A model generated the notes under the pieces. That model made no database searches and was not told where the DNA came from. It was given only the letters and a program-made list of their open reading frames with translations. This document shows, piece by piece, positions 1 through 12,318 of a stretch of DNA of 64,000 bases. Origin of the DNA: Nissolia schottii (lineage: Eukaryota > Streptophyta > Magnoliopsida > Fabales > Fabaceae); NCBI GenBank assembly GCA_003254905.1, contig QANU01046033.1, forward strand, positions 87,881 to 151,880, in the 5' to 3' direction. Both the position numbers and the translations under genes were made by a program. How positions within the stretch are numbered: position 1 is the stretch's first letter; each line of letters begins with the position of its first letter.

Positions 1-260
1 TGGAGGCAGGGGCTGGAAGAGGGGTTTTTTTTTTTAATTTTTAAATTAATTTCGGGTCGGGTCGGGTTTGGGTTTGGGTTGGGTTTTGGGGGTTATGCCA
101 CGTGGCATCCCACGTGGCGGGCCGCGTCAGCGCCACGTCAACCCAGTCAACCCTCACCCCACTCCAGGGACTAAAACCAAATTTTCAAATTTTACAGGGA
201 CTAAAATTTACACAGAGGGACCAAAACCAAACTTTCCCAAATTACAGGGATGAAAAACTT
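1..260. repeat. Edge of an unclassified plant transposon
   Basis: This GC-rich stretch contrasts with the AT-rich flank. It has a GGGTCGGGT / GGGTTTGGG tract, two CCACGTGG-type G-box cores, and a triplicated phrase of the type 'gggactaaaa...' with small variations (around 168, 197 and 217, then 'gggatgaaaa' near 246). Such serial 'gggactaaa' phrases are common at the edges of legume repeats. The other end lies outside the window, so class and boundaries are unknown. The short open frame here (68-253) is low-complexity and not a gene. Confidence 0.4.
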
Positions 261-1960
261 AATTAACCCTTAAATCTATGAGTTAAGTATAGTCTAAATT
301 TTTTACATAAATACAATTTTAATACTTTGTATTTTGCCATACTCACAAAAAGGTTGACCCACTAATTCAAGATACACTTACATATTTTTGGTTCCCATCA
401 ATTTTTTAAAGTGTACTTAAATAGTACGTGTTGAAATTGTGCTCATACAATCAATTTTCAAAAGTTCATCTATCGAATGGAAGAAGCTCATGATTTAAAT
501 ACTACACTAAACTTCTTTATTTACTCTGTACTTAAATAGTCCTTTAGGTAATGTGTTGCAATTTGGGCATTTAAGAAACGGAATCCTCCTCATGGATGAT
601 GCATGATTTACTATTAAATAAGTATTTCAAACCCATCTCCTATTGTAAATGCAAGATTTTGGAATGCCCATATATCAGGAAGGTGCATGATGACAATTGC
701 ATACACAATGTTAAATGTTTTGAAAGTACAACTGCTACTCCATTTTACTTTGGCTGATTCTTTCTATGATTTATTTGTTAAGAAATAAGACAGAAGAATG
801 CAAGGAGTTGGGGACCATGTAGACGTAGAGCGGCCTGCTAATTTGTTCTTAATAGGCAACTAAAAGACATTAGTGGATGTGACGTGTTTCCATCTTACTC
901 CAGAAATGGCGCTATCATTGATACATGACCATATAATCTAGTAATTAACGAAGAGTACTAGTAATAAGATTTGAAAAGAAAAACATAGTTGCACAATGTC
1001 AGTCATATTCAATGCATAACATTAGACTTATATTTTTTTGTCTCATTTTATGTTGGGCATCATATCAATTCATAATTATATTTTTTATTTGATGTAATTT
1101 TAAATCTCATTCAATAATAAATAAGGTGCAAGTAAGTATGATATTCAATATATAATGACTGCTAGTAACATTTCTCATGCAATTATATGCGCTCAAGGTT
1201 TGAGGTACCTATAGTCCTAGCTAGCTATACAATGAATTTTGTAAGCACAAATTGTTTATAAGTTTGTAATTTGTTACTTCTCCTGTGTATTTACTCCTGT
1301 TTGATTGTTTTCATAGAGGAGAACTTATTGCAAGTTTATACACGAATTTGTGTACAATGCTCTACACGTTAAAAACGCCCTAGTCCCTGCACTTTGGGAT
1401 AAAGATTTCTAAGGTGATAATTACGTGATATTATACTAAAGATTAAATATATTAAATTTTAGAAAAAATTAGATAATAATAAATATGAATTTTAATATTC
1501 AAAATTTATCAATATTTTTAAAATTATATTATTATGTTAAAATAAAATGAAAAAATAAAGTATCATATGATCTTTAAATTGTATAAATTTTTTTGAACTT
1601 GATAAAAAAATTTAATTTAACAGTTGGATTAATTAAATTCGATTTTTACACAAAGTTATTAAATGGAGGAAATATACTATGACTTATTCATGAAGTTAAT
1701 GGGTATTGCTTAATTTTATAATTATAATTAATATTATTTTATTTTATTATTATTAGCTTTAATTAGTAATATCTAGTAACTTTTTAATATACCAAACGAG
1801 ATAGCAGATTGCTTGTTAAATTATTTTGTGTATAACAAACAGTGTATTATCAACCATCAGCCTACTTGCAACTAACATTTTAGGGTGTGAAATATTATTT
1901 TAGAAGGAAAGACAAAAAATTAGAATTAGAATGTCAAATTAAAAATTTGTATGTACAATT
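261..1960. other. AT-rich intergenic DNA
   Basis: No coding potential, RNA gene or clear repeat structure is visible on either strand. Only short A/T tracts and stop-rich frames are present. Confidence 0.6.
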
Positions 1961-1963
1961 AAA

Positions 1964-2425
1964 TTTGGTTTGATAAAGCTTTTTGAGGGAGTGCTCCTTC
2001 TCTCTAAAAGCATAAATCACGTTTTTGTGGTTAGTGAACAGAAAAGAGCTAAAGAACTTTTGTTCATAACTTATGAAAGTCATGGATGTTTTTGAAAGCT
2101 CTCACAAGTGACTTTTTAAAGTTGGTTTGTGTTCTTTAAAATGTAAAAAAGATTAAATAACCTTAAATTTAAATAGAAATCTAACTTTATCCATTAAAAT
2201 ATTGATACTTCCTCATCAATCTTTTATTTTGTATTTCTATTCTAGTTATTTGATATTTTAGGAACAAATTTATAATATATTTACCAAACATTATTTTTAT
2301 AATTTTTTGCTTATTGATAATTACTTTTATGATATTTTATTAAATAATATCATTGTGACTTTTAAAAAGCAACTTTTGAGAGCAGAGAAAGTTTGACAGT
2401 TTTTTAAAAGCATCAGATTTACCAA
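1964..2425. mobile_element. Possible MITE (degenerate inverted ends)
   Basis: The left end (aatttggtttgataaagc) and the reverse complement of the right end (atttggtaaatctgatgc) are similar but imperfect. They enclose about 460 bp of non-coding DNA. No target-site duplication was found, so this is a weak call. It could also be unrelated AT-rich sequence. Confidence 0.25.
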
Positions 2426-4180
2426 ATGAAGCCTAAGTCAAGAAATCCTTAGGCACTATGTGATGTGTAAAAATAATGGCCTACATGTCTCAATCTCCAT
2501 TAATACTATATATATCATATTAATTATTATTTATTATTTCCACATATATATATAAATAAATAAAAGATATAAACATTAATGATGGTGACATTAAAAGTTA
2601 AAATATTTTTTTCTTAAATTATTATTATTTTTTAAATTATATTTTCAACCATTAATTGTATTAAAAAAAATCATGTTTTCAAAAATTTTGTGAGATCTAT
2701 TTTAAAAGAGGAAGGAAAGAAAATTTTTTAGAAAACTTATTCATAATTTTTACATAATAATATTATAGTTAAACTCTCTAAAATTTTTCTTTTCATTTTC
2801 TTCGTCTCCAAAACAAAATCCATTAAAGACAATAAATTAGGCTCTGTCTAGGCATAGAGCTGCCCACCCAACGTGAGACTCGACAATATATATATAACTT
2901 AATGACTTCAATTAAAATATCAGTAAGTTTTTATCTTACATCTATTGGTGATACCCAGTTAGGCAAGGAATAACAGAGGAAGTATGCTAAAAGAAGACAA
3001 GAACAAAAGCAAATAGCAGCGATGGGACAAAATCAAAATGCATAAGGGAGAATTGACTCAATTGCTTTTCAGGTAGATTACTAACGTCAATTTTAAGAGA
3101 ATTAAAAAGCGGTCAAATCAGTACTATTGCTGATAATATTAGGCCAATCACGCAAGCTGTGTTAACTAATTAATAGTTGTTCACTTGATTTGATGGAAGA
3201 CAATTTAAAGATCAAGTTTGGCAGGACGCAAAATCATAATGTGATTAGGCTAGCTAGTCACGAACTCTTATTTTAATAGTTGGTCACTTTATTGATCTAA
3301 TTAACAATTTATAGATCCATACTCAATTTTCAATGGGTAACGAAGAGAATATTCTCACATGGGTCTGATTCCCCCCACCCACGTAACATTTCTTGGTTGG
3401 CTTAGAGCTTAATTAGGGTTTTGTCCTGTTACCAAGATTTTGGATGGTTCTTAGTCCTAATTGCTCTGTTTGTTACACCGGAGGAAAAACAAACAGTTTA
3501 TGCAAGTCATTGCTCATTTTATTTTCTAAGTGATTTGGCAATTAACAAAAAAAATGTGTTTCAAAATAATTTAGCATGTTTAGGTAAATAAAAAAGAAAA
3601 CGGATTGCAATAAAAAAATATATAAAATTTTTTGGCTAAACTGTAGCTTATATATATAAGTAAAAGTAGATTTTTGAAACTTTTGAATATAAGCATAAAC
3701 TAACTATTTTAGAATTATGATGTTGTTGCCAGACTTTACCATTAATATAATATAATATAATATATATAAACATAATTTCATATATACAATTTTTTAAATA
3801 ATTTATTATAAAAAACAATTTTTTTATCAACTTAAACAAAACACACTAATTTAAAATTACTTTTAAACTAATACACTCAAAAATAAATTATTTTTCATAT
3901 AATCAATTACATAAAAATATAATTATACTTATAATTAATTATTAAAATAATTTTAATCTCAATTATTCCAAACATATATCACAAGACTTCTTTGTATAAC
4001 ATGGGAGGACCCATTATGTAACTTACCATATTAAGTTTAAAGATGGAAATAAAGATGAAAGAAATTAGTATAATCATGATTAGTGTTTCATCTTCATTTT
4101 TACTTAATTGATTTTGATAGACAAATTGAACAATTTCGAGTCATTTTTATTGATTCTATTTTGATTAATTAGGTATATGG
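2426..4180. other. AT-rich intergenic DNA
   Basis: No gene is visible. Short TA-rich tracts (near 2500-2570, 2885-2900 and 3745-3765) and stop-rich frames are all that can be seen. Confidence 0.6.
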
Positions 4181-4650
4181 TGTTACGGATTAGTGACATA
4201 AGCTCAAAGAGCTTAGCCCACCAAGGAGTAGCTAAAGTTCACCCCACCTACTTGTACTTTTCAGCTTAAGAGGAGAGTTCCAAAACACCAGCGTGGAGAG
4301 AAGATCGCAACACAAGTCCAGTAGAGAGCGACCTATTAGGCATGCTCAAGGTTATAGGCCCAAGACTTGGGACCCGACTTGGTCAAACCCAACCAAGGAG
4401 AGAGTGACGTACCCTCCTCCATGGACCTAACGACCGTGCAACGAATTTCAAGACAAGCAATATAAGATAAACCTATGAGATAAGTGAAACCCACTATTTG
4501 AATTCCTCATATTCTATTACAAACTGACCTAGTTCACTTTTAAAAGTACATGGCATCAAGTCACTATGTATCACTTGTTCACAACTCAAAATACTCATTG
4601 AATTTTTGTGCTTACTTGAATGTTAGAGTGTCTTTGCAGGTATATTTTGT
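4181..4650 (+). mobile_element. Solo-LTR-like fragment, Ty3/gypsy type
   Basis: The segment starts with TGTTACGGATTAG at 4181, which resembles the TGTTATAGATTGG start of the LTR at 10722. Near 4610-4640 it carries the phrase 'cttacttgaatgttagagtgtctttgcaggt', matching 'ctgacttgagcgtcggagtccttgcgggt' late in that LTR. This phrase is typical of one class of plant gypsy LTRs. No internal region or second LTR follows, so it looks like a diverged solo LTR. The right boundary is approximate and no target-site duplication was found. Confidence 0.5.
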
Positions 4651-6229
4651 CGCTACTTTCCAACTTGAATTACTTTAGAACATATCGATCCATGATTATG
4701 TGTTTAAAGTCCCAAAATGCAGAGCATGCACGTCGATATACAAGTTAAAAATGAATGAGTATTATTGGTTTTATCTTTATTAACATGAGTAATCACGTTA
4801 ATAGGATTCAATAATTGTCTGAACTTTTTCAGCTGCTGCCACACCCACCTCCAACTTGTGTGGCCACTTTTTGCTATTGCGTAAGATACTAACACAGTAT
4901 CTTGTTTTCAACCCAGCAAACATACTAGAAGAGACAACTTGACAACAATAAACTAATCGTAAAGTATAAAGAATATACTGAAAATCTTCACCTTTTTCTT
5001 TAGCAATTTGCTGATTTTCAAATTCAGAAAGGTCCACAAATTGAGTTGTTAAACGCTTCTAAACCTTATTGATAAATCCATCATTTTTTTTTTTGTTTTG
5101 TTGCCTTTTGAATAGGAGAAATTCTTTTAAGCACTCTGATGTAAAAAAAACATGCATCACATATGATGTATATCATTGATATTTTTGATAAAAGAAAAAA
5201 GTAATAAAAAGAAATTAATGGGGTACATATGATGTGGTGCATAATTTTTTTTTGAATATAGTAGCCAAAGCTATTGCTCCACTTGTCATGTACTCATCAT
5301 TATATTCTTTCCTGACAAGCATGAATTATATTTATACGGCGGGTCTGTACAAGTTGCATGTCTTTCATTTCTTACTCCATTTTGTGTACTACTTTTTGGT
5401 ACATCCATTTTGTGTACTTTCATATTTCAATTCTCTTTTAGAAATGAAAATGAAGACCATTTTCTTCTTCTTTTTGTTACTCTAATTTTTCACATAAAAG
5501 AAAAAGTTTGGAACATGAATGTAAAATTGAGGTAGGAGTAATTTCCTTTTATAATATTGCTCTTACCCACTCATAAAGGTTAATTTTGGCAACAATATTT
5601 TTTACACTAATTTTTTATAGAGTATTAAAATACCTGAGAAATGGTGCACTAAATATATAGAGATCTTTTAGTTGCATTTGTTAATAAATAATTAGTTGAT
5701 AACTAAAATATGAAAATTTACGTGTTAATAAATAAAATAATAATAATTACTGTATTGGTGAATGGCGATTCAATAAAAATATATCACATACATTAAAATT
5801 GCTTTAGTACAATATTTACCATATTCACGAAAAATATAACTATTTTATTTTATCAAAAATGATCTATGTACACATTTTTTATGTCACCCCGTACATACAC
5901 CTTCTCAATATACATAATTAATTATCAAAATACGTATTCCGTATAATTTCCAAAATTATAAACAACCCGCGCCTAATCCCGAACTCGTTTCCGTCATCAT
6001 TTTCCATCATCGTCATCCTCCCCATCCTCGTTCTATGACTTTTTTGCTCGTCATCCTCGTCATCCTTTCATCATCGTCATCCTCCTCATCTTATCATGTG
6101 AAAGTTGATTAAAATAAAATTAAAATTATAAATGTTGGATTTCTTTTGAAATAGATGAGGTCTACCTTTAACAGTAGTGGTTTACTTGTTACAGATGCTT
6201 GAATGGACAATTACTTATGAAATGTCATA
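4651..6229. other. Intergenic DNA with one peptide-like stretch
   Basis: On the minus strand, 4798-5037 is an open frame of about 79 codons with a non-repetitive composition. It includes LRNSKKWPHKLEVG and VAAAEKVQTI, which look protein-like. I do not recognise the family, and there is no flanking gene structure, so it may be a relic exon. 5985-6095 is a degenerate CATCGTCATCCTC simple-sequence tract. Nothing else is seen. Confidence 0.4.
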
Positions 6230-7275
6230 CTTGTGAACATAAGCTTGTAATGTTTGTGCATTCTACTACATAAAGTTTAAGCACTGATTCTTATAAAGTT
6301 TGTGCATCAAAGAGTCTAATGAATTCTAGAATGTATGGTCCATTTAAAGGTTTGTGAACATAAACGAGTAATGTTTATACATTCTTCTACATAAAATTTG
6401 TGCAGAGGTGCTTATAAATTTTGTGCATCAAAGAGTCTAATGAATTCTGGAATGTATGATCCATTTAAAGATTTGTGAACATAAACAAGTAATGTTTGTG
6501 CATTCTACTACATAAAATTTGTGCATAGATGCTTATAAAGTTTGTGCATCAAAGAGTTTAATGAATTTTGAAATGTATGGTCCATGTAAAGGTTTGTGAA
6601 CATAAGCTAGTAATGTTTGTGCATTCTACTACATAAAGTTTGTGCATAGATGCTTATAAAGTTTTTGCATCAAAGAGTCTAATGAATTTTGGAATGTATG
6701 GTCCGTGGAGAGGTTTGTGAACATAAGCGAGTAATGTTTGTGCATTCTACTACATATAGTTTGTGTACAGATGCTTATAAAGTTTGTGCATCTCAGAGTC
6801 TAATGAATTATACAATGTATGGTCCATGTAAAGGTTTGTGCGCATAAGCGTGTAATGTTTGTGCATTCTACTACATAAAGTTTGTGTACAGATGCTTATA
6901 AAGTTTGTGCACCAAAGAGTCTAATGAATTTTGGAATGTGTGGTCCATGTAAAGGTTTGTGAAAATAAGCGAGTAATGTTTGTGCATTCTACTACATAAG
7001 GTTTGTGCACAGATGCTTATAAAATTTGTGCATCAAAGAGTCTAATGAATTATGGAATGTATGGTTCGTGGAAAGGTTTGTGAACATAAGCGAGTAATGT
7101 TTGTGCATTCTACTACATAAAATTTGTGCACAAATGCTTATAAAGTTTGTACATCAAAGAGTCTAATGATTTTTATAATGTATGGTCCGTGTAAACGTTT
7201 GTAAATATAAGCGAGTAATGTTTGTACATTCTACTACATAAAGTTTGTGCACAAATATTTATAAAATTTGTGCAC
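6230..7275. repeat. 121-bp tandem repeat array, about 8.5 copies
   Basis: The anchor 'gtaatgttt' recurs at about 6246, 6368, 6489, 6610, 6731, 6852, 6973, 7094 and 7215. The spacing is 122 and then 121 bp throughout. Each unit contains two or three 'aagtttgtgca'-like sub-motifs, 'catcaaagagtctaatgaatt' and 'tgtatggtcc'. Units differ by scattered substitutions but keep their length. There is no coding frame across the array. This is a local minisatellite or satellite-like array, not a CRISPR, because there are no spacers. Confidence 0.95.
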
Positions 7276-8493
7276 GTGAATGAAAACTGAGAAACGCAAA
7301 TAGCGTGTGCACATGCGTTTAAGTGTGGAGTAAGGATGCATGCGTGAGTAGATATTCGTAATAGGCCAAAACGTATTTAATATGAACTTGATGTATGATG
7401 GATGAAAATATCGTAACATGCAGCACTACCATTATTTTATTTACCCATTAATGTTTAAATGTTCACACACAATGGTGTTAAAAAAACATTTTCGTTATTA
7501 TCTACAGGATGCTATGTGGTACCCATTAACGATAAATCAGTAAGAGCCGATGCCTTAAATTTAGTTGCAATATGATGATTGTGTCATGCATGACCTAAGG
7601 AAAGTCGAGTATAAGGTTGTTAGGTTAGGGTGCATGCAAGGGAAGGTTGTAACAGGAATATTATATGCATAAGAAATTCTAGTTTACTTAGTTTAATTAG
7701 TGTGCTAATTGAACTTTATTATTATACACGCAGGGTATTGAGATATATAATTACTTAATTGGTCCAATGATTTTTTAATCCACATTTGTGGTGCTATATC
7801 CCGGTTGCATTGATACCCTATCCATGCATTGTTGCATTTGGTAGATTGTCCATATAGCAAGACAAATTAGTTTTATCTGATATTACCAACTCGATCATTG
7901 GTACACACACTGATTGGGCAAATTAAAGTTAATGTATGTCTAGTAAGCCATTTTTGAAATTGTTAGTGAAGAGTAAGGTAAGATTTGTTCGGTTCTTAAT
8001 ATAGGATTTACACTAAGGACATTTGTTTTTAGTTTTGGTATTTGTGCATCTAAAACATAATTACTTAACAATCACTTAAATAGAAAAATAAATATTAAAA
8101 AAAAACATTACACAACAAAAAAAAACTTGGTTTAGTTTTTTAAAAAATATTAAAATGTTAATTTTTTATATAGTGTTAAAGAAGTTGAAAATAAATGTTT
8201 CTGAAATATTCTATTTTGCTTCTGCTAAAAAGTTATATATATATATATATATATATTTATTAAGATTTTGATTATTTAAAAAAATTTAACTAAGTGCATA
8301 AAAAATTACTATTTTAACTAAAAAGGGTAATAATAAATTGAAACAAACGCATTTTAAAGCTACGATACAATAGCACTGATTCAAAAGTAAAACTACTTGT
8401 AACTACTTTTAAATACCAACATTACATTTTATAATATATATTTTTGTTAGGTCTAAAGCATTTATCTTTCATTATACAAAGATGATACTATTG
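7276..8493. other. AT-rich intergenic DNA upstream of the SINE
   Basis: No gene is seen. A (TA)n microsatellite of about 24 bp lies at 8233-8256. Confidence 0.6.
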
Positions 8494-8650
8494 AACTAAC
8501 GGGGGTTGGTCAAAGTGGTAAGCGGTTTGTTATCGCTTAAGCAAGGTCCCGAGTTCGAGACCTTGTATACGTAGTTATCCTCGCTGAGAGACTCACCTGT
8601 CATAGCTAGGTGCACAACCCGGGTCGACTCGGATTAGTCAAGGGCTAAGC
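8494..8650 (+). mobile_element. tRNA-derived SINE, 3'-truncated copy
   Basis: The 5' part has a tRNA-like head: an A-box-like 'tggtcaaagtggtaagcgg' (about 8506-8524) and a B box 'gttcgagacc' (about 8553-8562), as in RNA polymerase III internal promoters. The sequence matches the copy at 61531 almost end to end through 'cgggtcgactcggattagtcaag'. It is flanked by the candidate 9-bp direct repeat ATACTATTG (8485-8493 and 8651-8659). Compared with the other copy it lacks the last 40 bp and the A-rich tail. It cannot be a functional tRNA gene because no cloverleaf with anticodon arm and 3' acceptor stem closes. Confidence 0.8.
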
Positions 8651-8884
8651 ATACTATTGTGTAATGTTTTTTAAATGTTTGTATCTTTCTCTCTCTTTAA
8701 CTTAAAAATATTCATTTCCAAAATAAAATATCACGTATTTCCATTCATTTAAAAAATAAAATCAAATTCACTATTTAACAGACAGGAAAATTATACGGTT
8801 TCCAGTAGATGGTGTCCTCCTTATTAGAATTCAGAACCATTAACTAGTTAGACTTATTCTAAATCCAAGGTTGTGGGGGTTCAG

Positions 8885-8893
8885 TATATATAA
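8885..8893 (+). promoter_or_regulatory. TATA box of the GRAS gene
   Basis: TATATATAA lies about 50 bp upstream of the GRAS start codon. With the usual 25-35 bp spacing, transcription would begin near 8915-8925, giving a very short 5' leader. Inferred from position and sequence only. Confidence 0.55.
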
Positions 8894-8942
8894 GAGCACT
8901 TCAATTAGCTTCCTCCTATATTAGATTTTAGAACAAATTAAC

Positions 8943-10460
8943 ATGTGTGAGCCTTACCCTTACATTGCCATGGATGTGATGGGTTATGACCAATTTGACG
9001 ATTACCCATTTACCCCTCCCCACATGAGCCAACTCCTTAGCCTAGAGAACTCATTTCCATTCCAACCAGATGATGACGATGATGATCTCTTATCTCCAAA
9101 CACCATCATCCATGATGAAATCCTTGACCAAGAGTCTTTGGAAGGATTGCTCCATCCACACTCACAGGACTTCAATTTCATGACCAATCCCAATGTTACA
9201 ATGAACATTGAGTGTGATCAATTGTGTCATGAAGTTGTTGCTGTCCCTATAGCACAAGAAAATGCGCATGCCTCAATTGAATCAGGGGATGCATACTTCA
9301 GGGGAATTCAAGCAGAGCTAATGCAAGAAACCAGCTTAGCTGATCTCTTGCTAACATGTGCTGAAGCTGTTGAAGCACAGAATTTGCCTCTTGCTTTGGG
9401 CATGGTAGAGACGCTTCACAACCATAATGCCTTATTGTTACAAAATGGGGATACTAGCTTATTGAACAGGTTGGCTCTTTTCTTTACTCAGGGCTTGTAC
9501 TATAAGACCATAAATATTGCACCTGATGAAGTGAAGTGTGATCCTGTTCCTGCGCACACAAGCTCTTTCTGTGTGTTTCAGATACTTCAGGAACTCTCTC
9601 CCTATGTCAAATTCGCTCACTTCACCGCCAACCAAGCGATACTCGAGGCCACAGAAGGCGCTGCCGGCGATGTCCATGTCATCGATTTCGACATCATGGA
9701 AGGGATTCAATGGCCACCTTTGATGGTTGACCTTGCAATGAGGAAGAACAACACTTCCCTCAGAGTGACAGCTATTGTCTCGGATTGTAGGAGCGAAGCC
9801 TGTGTTCAACAAACGGGGAGAAGGCTCAAGGAGTTCGCAGATTCCATCAATTTTCCATTCATTTTCGATCAGACACCGATGGCGGATTTCCAAAGGGTTG
9901 AACTTGAACTTGAACTTGGTCAAACGGTTATAGTCAACTGCATGATACACCAGTGGATGCCAAATAGGAGCTTCTCATTGGTCAAAACTTTCCTTGATGG
10001 TGTATGCAAGTTGTCACCTAGGCTTGTTGTTTTGGTTGAAGAGGAACTGTTTGATTTTTCTAGGCTGAAATCCATGTCCTTTGTGGAGTTTTTCTGTGAG
10101 GCTTTGCATCACTACACTGCACTCTCTGATTCACTTTCTAGCAGCTTGTGGGGTAGCCACAAGATGGACTTGGCCCTTATAGAAAAAGAGGTTTTGGGGC
10201 TAAGGATTGTGGATAGTGTGAGGGAGTTTCCTTGTGTGAGAGAGGAGAGGGTGTTGTGGGAAAAAGGGTTTTATTCCATGAAGGGGTTTAAGCGTGTTCC
10301 TATGAGTAATTGTAATATTTCACAAGCTAAGTTTTTGGTGAGTTTGTTTGGTGGAGGGTATTGGGTGCAATTTGAGAAGTGTAAGTTGGCCTTGTGTTGG
10401 AAGTCAAGGCCTTTGACTTCGGCTTCAATTTGGGTACCAATTAGTGGCAAGGTCAAATAG
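8943..10460 (+). CDS. GRAS family transcriptional regulator, NSP2/SCL26-like
   Basis: Intronless 505-aa protein. The N-terminal 130 residues are variable and acidic, with six Asp in a row at 43-48. The GRAS domain then runs to the end: first leucine heptad repeat (from about 131, [17 protein letters not shown]), VHIID motif as VHVID at 244-248 followed by DIMEGIQWP, second leucine-rich region, PFYRE-type segment (about 381-408, [15 protein letters not shown]), and a SAW-type C-terminus (W486, then SIW at 495-497). The 'D-IMEG-QW' form after VHIID resembles the NSP2/SCL26 branch. In legumes NSP2 acts with NSP1 in nodulation and mycorrhizal signalling, but the branch members also have non-symbiotic roles, so function here is an inference. 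GRAS genes commonly lack introns. A second Met at residue 10 (8970, gccATGg) has a better start context and could be the true start. Confidence 0.9.
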   Translation: MCEPYPYIAMDVMGYDQFDDYPFTPPHMSQLLSLENSFPFQPDDDDDDLLSPNTIIHDEILDQESLEGLLHPHSQDFNFMTNPNVTMNIECDQLCHEVVAVPIAQENAHASIESGDAYFRGIQAELMQETSLADLLLTCAEAVEAQNLPLALGMVETLHNHNALLLQNGDTSLLNRLALFFTQGLYYKTINIAPDEVKCDPVPAHTSSFCVFQILQELSPYVKFAHFTANQAILEATEGAAGDVHVIDFDIMEGIQWPPLMVDLAMRKNNTSLRVTAIVSDCRSEACVQQTGRRLKEFADSINFPFIFDQTPMADFQRVELELELGQTVIVNCMIHQWMPNRSFSLVKTFLDGVCKLSPRLVVLVEEELFDFSRLKSMSFVEFFCEALHHYTALSDSLSSSLWGSHKMDLALIEKEVLGLRIVDSVREFPCVREERVLWEKGFYSMKGFKRVPMSNCNISQAKFLVSLFGGGYWVQFEKCKLALCWKSRPLTSASIWVPISGKVK

Positions 10461-10721
10461 ATTGGACTTAGCCTGTTCTTATCTTTGATTTTTCTTAAAG
10501 AGAATTTAAATTCATGCTAAGCTTAGTTTTGTTTTCATTTTTTCTTTTTAATTATTGAACTGATGATATATGGATCCTGTGAATGAGATCAAGTATCGGG
10601 CATTTCAATGTATTTGCATAGATTTATTAACAGAGACTCTGTAAATTATTATTGTATGTTTTTTCTTTATCTCATTATCCATACCTATATATTTGTAATT
10701 TGCATATCATAAATATAGATG
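10461..10721. other. 3' flank of the GRAS gene
   Basis: AT-rich sequence, probably the 3' UTR and polyadenylation region of the GRAS gene. The LTR element begins at 10722, only about 260 bp past the stop codon. Confidence 0.5.
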
Positions 10722-11218
10722 TGTTATAGATTGGGCCATTAAGGCCCATCTTGGAACATAAACCCAAAGGTTCGCAGATCAACCAGACCCGAGTTATCAC
10801 CTCGCCAACGATCAGAGAGATTCTCGCCCCGTGATATCCTCCCTCTAGGGAGCAACGCTCCACGATCCTCGAAGGAGAGATTCTCGCCCTGTGATATCCT
10901 CCCTCCAGGGAGCAACGCTCCACGATCCTTAGAGGCGAGATTCTCGCTCTTGATATCCTCCCTCCAGGGAATAAATGCTCCACGATCTTCGGAGGCCAAC
11001 TCAACAGAAAGATCTCCAAGATAGCAAAATTCACGGCCACCACTCAGGTATTTAAACCTAAGCAGCACACCAGGTACGCCAGAACCCATCTCTCCCTTTG
11101 ATTCCCCTATTGCTTCGAACCTTCGCTGACTTGAGCGTCGGAGTCCTTGCGGGTACCCGTCCCGACGACCTCGAACCCCCAGAGGAGCTCCAGGATCCAA
11201 ATTGTACCCCTCAATACA
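10722..11218 (+). repeat. 5' LTR of the gag-only element, with a triplicated 60-bp block
   Basis: Starts TGTTATAG and ends AATACA. It contains three consecutive copies of a block of about 60 bp (about 10812-10995), each with 'gagattctcgc', 'gatatcctccctc' and 'ctccacgatc'. The 3' LTR has only one such block, which accounts for much of its shorter length (about 370 against 497 bp). Confidence 0.85.
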
Positions 11219-11288
11219 TTTGCGCCATCTGTGGGAACTTTTTACGGCATCCCACACATTTTTTGGACCCTAAAGAATCTCTGCCACC

Positions 11289-12318
11289 ATGCCACCCAAA
11301 CACACTAGAAAAAATCCCAGTGTCGCAACATCTAGGGAGACCCGCGGATCAATATCCATAGGAATCCATGCTCCACCTTCTCAACTACCTCCACTTTCTC
11401 CCGAGCCAATAGCACCCCCACCTCCCCCTGAACAAAAACGCGGCTGAGAAAGCCAAGAAGGACATGAAGTCGAAACAAAAACAGATCATGCAAGAGGCTT
11501 GCAAGAGCGAGCGTCACATCGATGGTCTTAACCGTAGTGATGGCCAAAGTCAATCATTGACAAACAAAGAGGCACAAGAATCCGTGTACAAGGTATCTGC
11601 GGAAGTAAACACCCACAATGTTGAAAAAGCACGCACTAGGGTAAGGAAGGTAAAAGTGAAGGAAAACCACCCTTTCGCAGATGAAATTCTCAACACAATG
11701 CCCGCACATGGTTTTTGTCCTCCCACGGACATGGAACCGTATGATGGGACCATATACTCTCAACATCACTTAGATGCTTTTGGTCACAAGATGGTGTTGG
11801 ACGGAGCCTTAGACACCATCAAATGCAAATCATTCCTAGTCACTCTGAGGAAAGGAGCCTTAGTATGGTTTAATACACTCCCACCCAAGTGTATCCAATC
11901 TTTTGACGATCTGGCAGAGCGTTTTCTGGCTAACTTCACCACACGGAGGACAAAACCTATGACGACAGTAAGCCTCTTAGGAGTAATACAAAGAGGAGAC
12001 AAATAACTCCGCCAATACCTGGACTGCTTCTACCTAGAATGCGCCCAGGTAGAAGATTTGCAACCACAAACAATACTAATGGGCCTCACGAATAGGCTCA
12101 AAAAGGGTAGCCCATTTGTGAAGAATTTGCCTAAAACACCTCTGTGGAGTTTGATAGAGATACAAGAGCGGGAAGAGGAGTACTTATACCAAGAAGAAGG
12201 TATACAGGCCATAAGAAGCGAACCTTACCGAGATGAAGCCCGAGATGAGGGAGAAAGTCCGAGGAAGATATCTCGTGAGTTTCTCCAAGGAAACAATAAC
12301 CCTAGTATAAAACAATAA
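11289..12318 (+). pseudogene. Broken gag of the LTR element
   Basis: A likely start codon (ccaccATGcc) lies at 11289. The frame breaks within about 160 bp and resumes in another frame at 11464-12006, then 12058-12318 after a stop near 12004. The middle part has the features of a plant retrotransposon Gag domain: PYDGTIYSQHHLDAFGHKM, ALVWFNTLPPKCIQSFDDL, and then ERFLANF. No zinc knuckle is visible. Several stops and frame changes make it non-functional as read. Confidence 0.75.

Noticed and set aside
6230..7275. 121-bp array considered as a CRISPR-like structure
   Set aside because: Whole units repeat head to tail with no unique spacers, and the DNA is a plant chromosome.
8499..8575. Possible functional tRNA gene
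   Set aside because: A- and B-box-like parts exist, but no full cloverleaf forms and a second copy shows the longer SINE body with A-rich tail.
9459..9950. 163-codon minus-strand open frame inside the GRAS gene
   Set aside because: Shadow of the GRAS reading frame; no domain of its own.
10739..11257. Minus-strand frames of 122-172 codons in the 5' LTR
   Set aside because: They arise from the 60-bp tandem block in the LTR, giving a repeating peptide with no known domain.
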